Part shown: one piece after another, positions 14,110 through 15,437 of the stretch
Position numbering within the stretch: position 1 is the first letter of the stretch
How the letters are laid out: every line of letters begins with the position of its first letter
Assembly (NCBI GenBank): GCA_964638245.1
Contig: CAZWZG010000071.1
Location: 1-15,437, forward strand
Reading direction: 5' to 3'
Source: CAZWZG01 sp964638245
GTDB lineage: Bacteria; Pseudomonadota; Alphaproteobacteria; Rhodobacterales; Rhodobacteraceae
DNA length: 15,437 nt
Notes under the pieces: model-generated
What the model saw: the letters and a program-made list of their open reading frames with translations, nothing else
The model's database searches: none
What the model was told of the DNA's origin: nothing
Made by a program: the position numbers and the translations under genes

Positions 14110-14492
14110 GCGTCACTCCGATGTACACGGCCATCATTGTTGTCCTGATGGGTGTCTTGTCGACACGAGTTGCTGTCTTGCGCGGTGTGCTTGGCGTTTC
14201 CTTTTGCGACGGCGGGAAGGCGCGTTTGTTCTTTGCCCAACGGCAGTTCGGGAACCTCGCAGAATACGCCGCTGCGGGGCTTTTGGTCCTGCTCATTCTG
14301 GACCTCCAAGGGGCACCGTCCGGATGGTTACACGCCTATGGAATTGCATTTGTCGCGCTCCGCTTGGTCCACCCTCTTGTCTTGTTTGATACGGACACGC
14401 CAAAGCTGTGGCAGGCCGTTGGCAGGTTCGTTGCTGCAGCGGGAACTGTCCTATTGATGGCCGCTGGCGCGATAGCAGCCGTATTCGTTTGA
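14103..14492 (+). CDS. MAPEG-family membrane protein
   Basis: A 129-residue integral membrane protein with about four hydrophobic helices: residues 5-25, 53-69, 76-94 and 107-128. MAPEG features are the first-helix VLMGVLSTRVAVLRG, a cytoplasmic loop ending RQFGNLAEYAAAGLLVLLILDLQGAP (the conserved R-x-x-N-x-x-E motif that binds glutathione in known members), and WLHAYGIAFVALRLVHPL. Members of the MAPEG superfamily include microsomal glutathione transferases and eicosanoid enzymes; bacterial homologues are largely uncharacterised but are thought to handle lipophilic electrophiles. ATG at 14103 overlaps the upstream stop by seven bases, indicating coupling. A TetR-repressed detoxification unit is a reasonable guess but unproven. 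Confidence 0.88.
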   Translation: MLSVTPMYTAIIVVLMGVLSTRVAVLRGVLGVSFCDGGKARLFFAQRQFGNLAEYAAAGLLVLLILDLQGAPSGWLHAYGIAFVALRLVHPLVLFDTDTPKLWQAVGRFVAAAGTVLLMAAGAIAAVFV

Positions 14493-14557
14493 CACGCACT
14501 CTTTGACACGGGCCCCAAGTCGCTTGCGGTTGGCGTCATCACGGTGCAAGGGAAAGC

Positions 14558-15437
14558 ATGGCGCGCGATATCGTTTGCATCGGATCTGTTCTTTGGGACG
14601 TCATTGGACGCGCAAGCGCGGTGATGCGCGTGGGCTCGGATGTGCCGGGCCGGATCACACGGCTTCCCGGCGGTGTTGCGATGAACATCGCGATGACGCT
14701 CAAAGCCTTTCAGATGCGCCCGATCCTTCTGACGGCCATCGGGCGCGATGCTGAAGGCGAAGAGCTTTTGGGAGAGTGCCGGCGCCTTGGGCTTGAGACG
14801 TCGCATGTCTATCGATCGGACGATTTGCCCACGGACACCTACATGGCCGTCGAAGGCGCCAATGGTCTGATCGCTGCGATTGCGGACGCCCATTCGCTCG
14901 AGGCTGCTGGGGCTAAGATCCTGCGCCCGTTGACTGAAGGACCGCTTGGGTCGGCTGCCGCCCCCTACCCCGGCCAGATCGTTCTTGATGGCAATCTGAC
15001 CAAATCTTTGCTGGCCGAAATCTCGGCACATCCAGCCTTCGCCGCGTCCGATCTTCGCATCGCGCCTGCATCGCCTGGCAAGGTCGAGCGTTTGCGCCCG
15101 CTGTTGAACGCGCCCAATGCCACGTTCTACGTCAACAAGGAAGAGGCTGGCCTTTTGTGCCAGGAGGACTTTGGCGACGCCGAACACGCCGCCCACGCCC
15201 TGAGAGAAATTGGTGACGCGCGCGTTTTGGTGACCGATGGCGGGGGGCTGGCAGCGGAAAGTGGCCCGGACGGCCTGTTCACCGCGACCCCGCCGCAAGT
15301 CCTTGTGACGCGCGTCACCGGTGCGGGCGACACCTTCATGGCCGCCCATATTGCAGCCGAAGCCTCCGGCGCTGGACCACAAGCTGCGCTGGAACGCGGG
15401 CAGCGTGCAGCGGCCGCTTATGTGTCGGGGGATGTGC
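14558..15437 (+). CDS. PfkB-family carbohydrate/nucleoside kinase, possibly pseudouridine kinase (3' end outside window)
   Basis: The frame runs open from ATG 14558 to the window edge, 293 codons. The ribokinase/PfkB fold is shown by IGSVLWDVIGRA at the start, RLPGGVAMNIAMTLKAFQ (substrate-side glycine pair near residue 41), TAIGRDAEGEELLGECRRLGLETSHV, the NKEEAGLL segment, VLVTDGGG, and the ATP/anion-hole signature VTGAGDTFMAAHIAAE with catalytic base D258. Enzymes of this family phosphorylate sugars or nucleosides with ATP. The overall look (LWDVIGRA, PTDTYMAVEGANG) reminds me of PsuK, pseudouridine kinase, which usually has the glycosidase psuG next to it; that gene would lie outside the window, so the substrate stays open. 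Family length suggests only 10-20 residues are missing. AGGGA (14549-14553) serves as ribosome site. Confidence 0.88.
   Translation, partial: MARDIVCIGSVLWDVIGRASAVMRVGSDVPGRITRLPGGVAMNIAMTLKAFQMRPILLTAIGRDAEGEELLGECRRLGLETSHVYRSDDLPTDTYMAVEGANGLIAAIADAHSLEAAGAKILRPLTEGPLGSAAAPYPGQIVLDGNLTKSLLAEISAHPAFAASDLRIAPASPGKVERLRPLLNAPNATFYVNKEEAGLLCQEDFGDAEHAAHALREIGDARVLVTDGGGLAAESGPDGLFTATPPQVLVTRVTGAGDTFMAAHIAAEASGAGPQAALERGQRAAAAYVSGDV

Noticed and set aside
14336..15382. Minus-strand open frame of 348 codons antisense to the MAPEG and kinase genes
   Set aside because: The plus-strand kinase motifs are unmistakable and the antisense translation shows only biased composition.

Overview
The window looks like core chromosome of an alphaproteobacterium of the family Rhodobacteraceae (Roseobacter/Rhodobacter type). 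The grounds are moderately high GC with GC-rich third positions, the order phoR-pstS-pstC-pstA-pstB-phoU-phoB, long alphaproteobacterial forms of PstC and PstA, and the character of the flanking proteins. This was judged by eye from translated proteins, without a database search. I see no insertion sequence, phage, CRISPR array, rRNA or tRNA.

Left part (1-2257): the end of a gamma-carbonic-anhydrase-like hexapeptide-repeat protein, overlapped by a PLP-dependent trans-sulfuration enzyme (cystathionine lyase/synthase family). A small unrecognised gene on the minus strand meets the PLP enzyme tail to tail, the two stop codons sharing the palindrome CTAG. A roughly 230-base intergenic stretch leads to phoR.

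Centre (2258-9616): a complete phosphate-starvation locus on the plus strand. PhoR (histidine kinase, here without any membrane segment) and PhoB (response regulator) form the two-component system. PstS, PstC, PstA and PstB form the high-affinity phosphate ABC importer, and PhoU links transporter to kinase. A three-unit Pho box lies before pstS, and a strong hairpin with a T-rich tail lies between pstS and pstC, probably allowing more PstS than membrane components. From pstC onward the genes overlap or nearly abut.

Gap region (9740-10216): the first 34 codons of aroQ run into exactly 100 Ns, after which the DNA-binding end of a LuxR-family regulator appears. The single open frame across the gap is an assembly artefact, not a fusion gene.

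Right part: on the minus strand rpsB-tsf (ribosomal protein S2 and elongation factor Ts) with a structured rpsB leader and hairpins after tsf, then a TetR repressor gene with a DUF2461-type gene overlapping its end. The TetR promoter carries two tandem palindromes that look like an autoregulatory operator. Divergent from it are a small YjbR-like protein gene and a MAPEG-family membrane protein gene, overlapping each other. The window ends inside a PfkB-family sugar/nucleoside kinase, possibly a pseudouridine kinase.

Most of the window is well-known biology. The observations most worth a second look are the TetR operator and the start codon it decides, the soluble PhoR, the pstS-pstC hairpin, the structured DNA between the LuxR fragment and tsf, and the assembly chimera.
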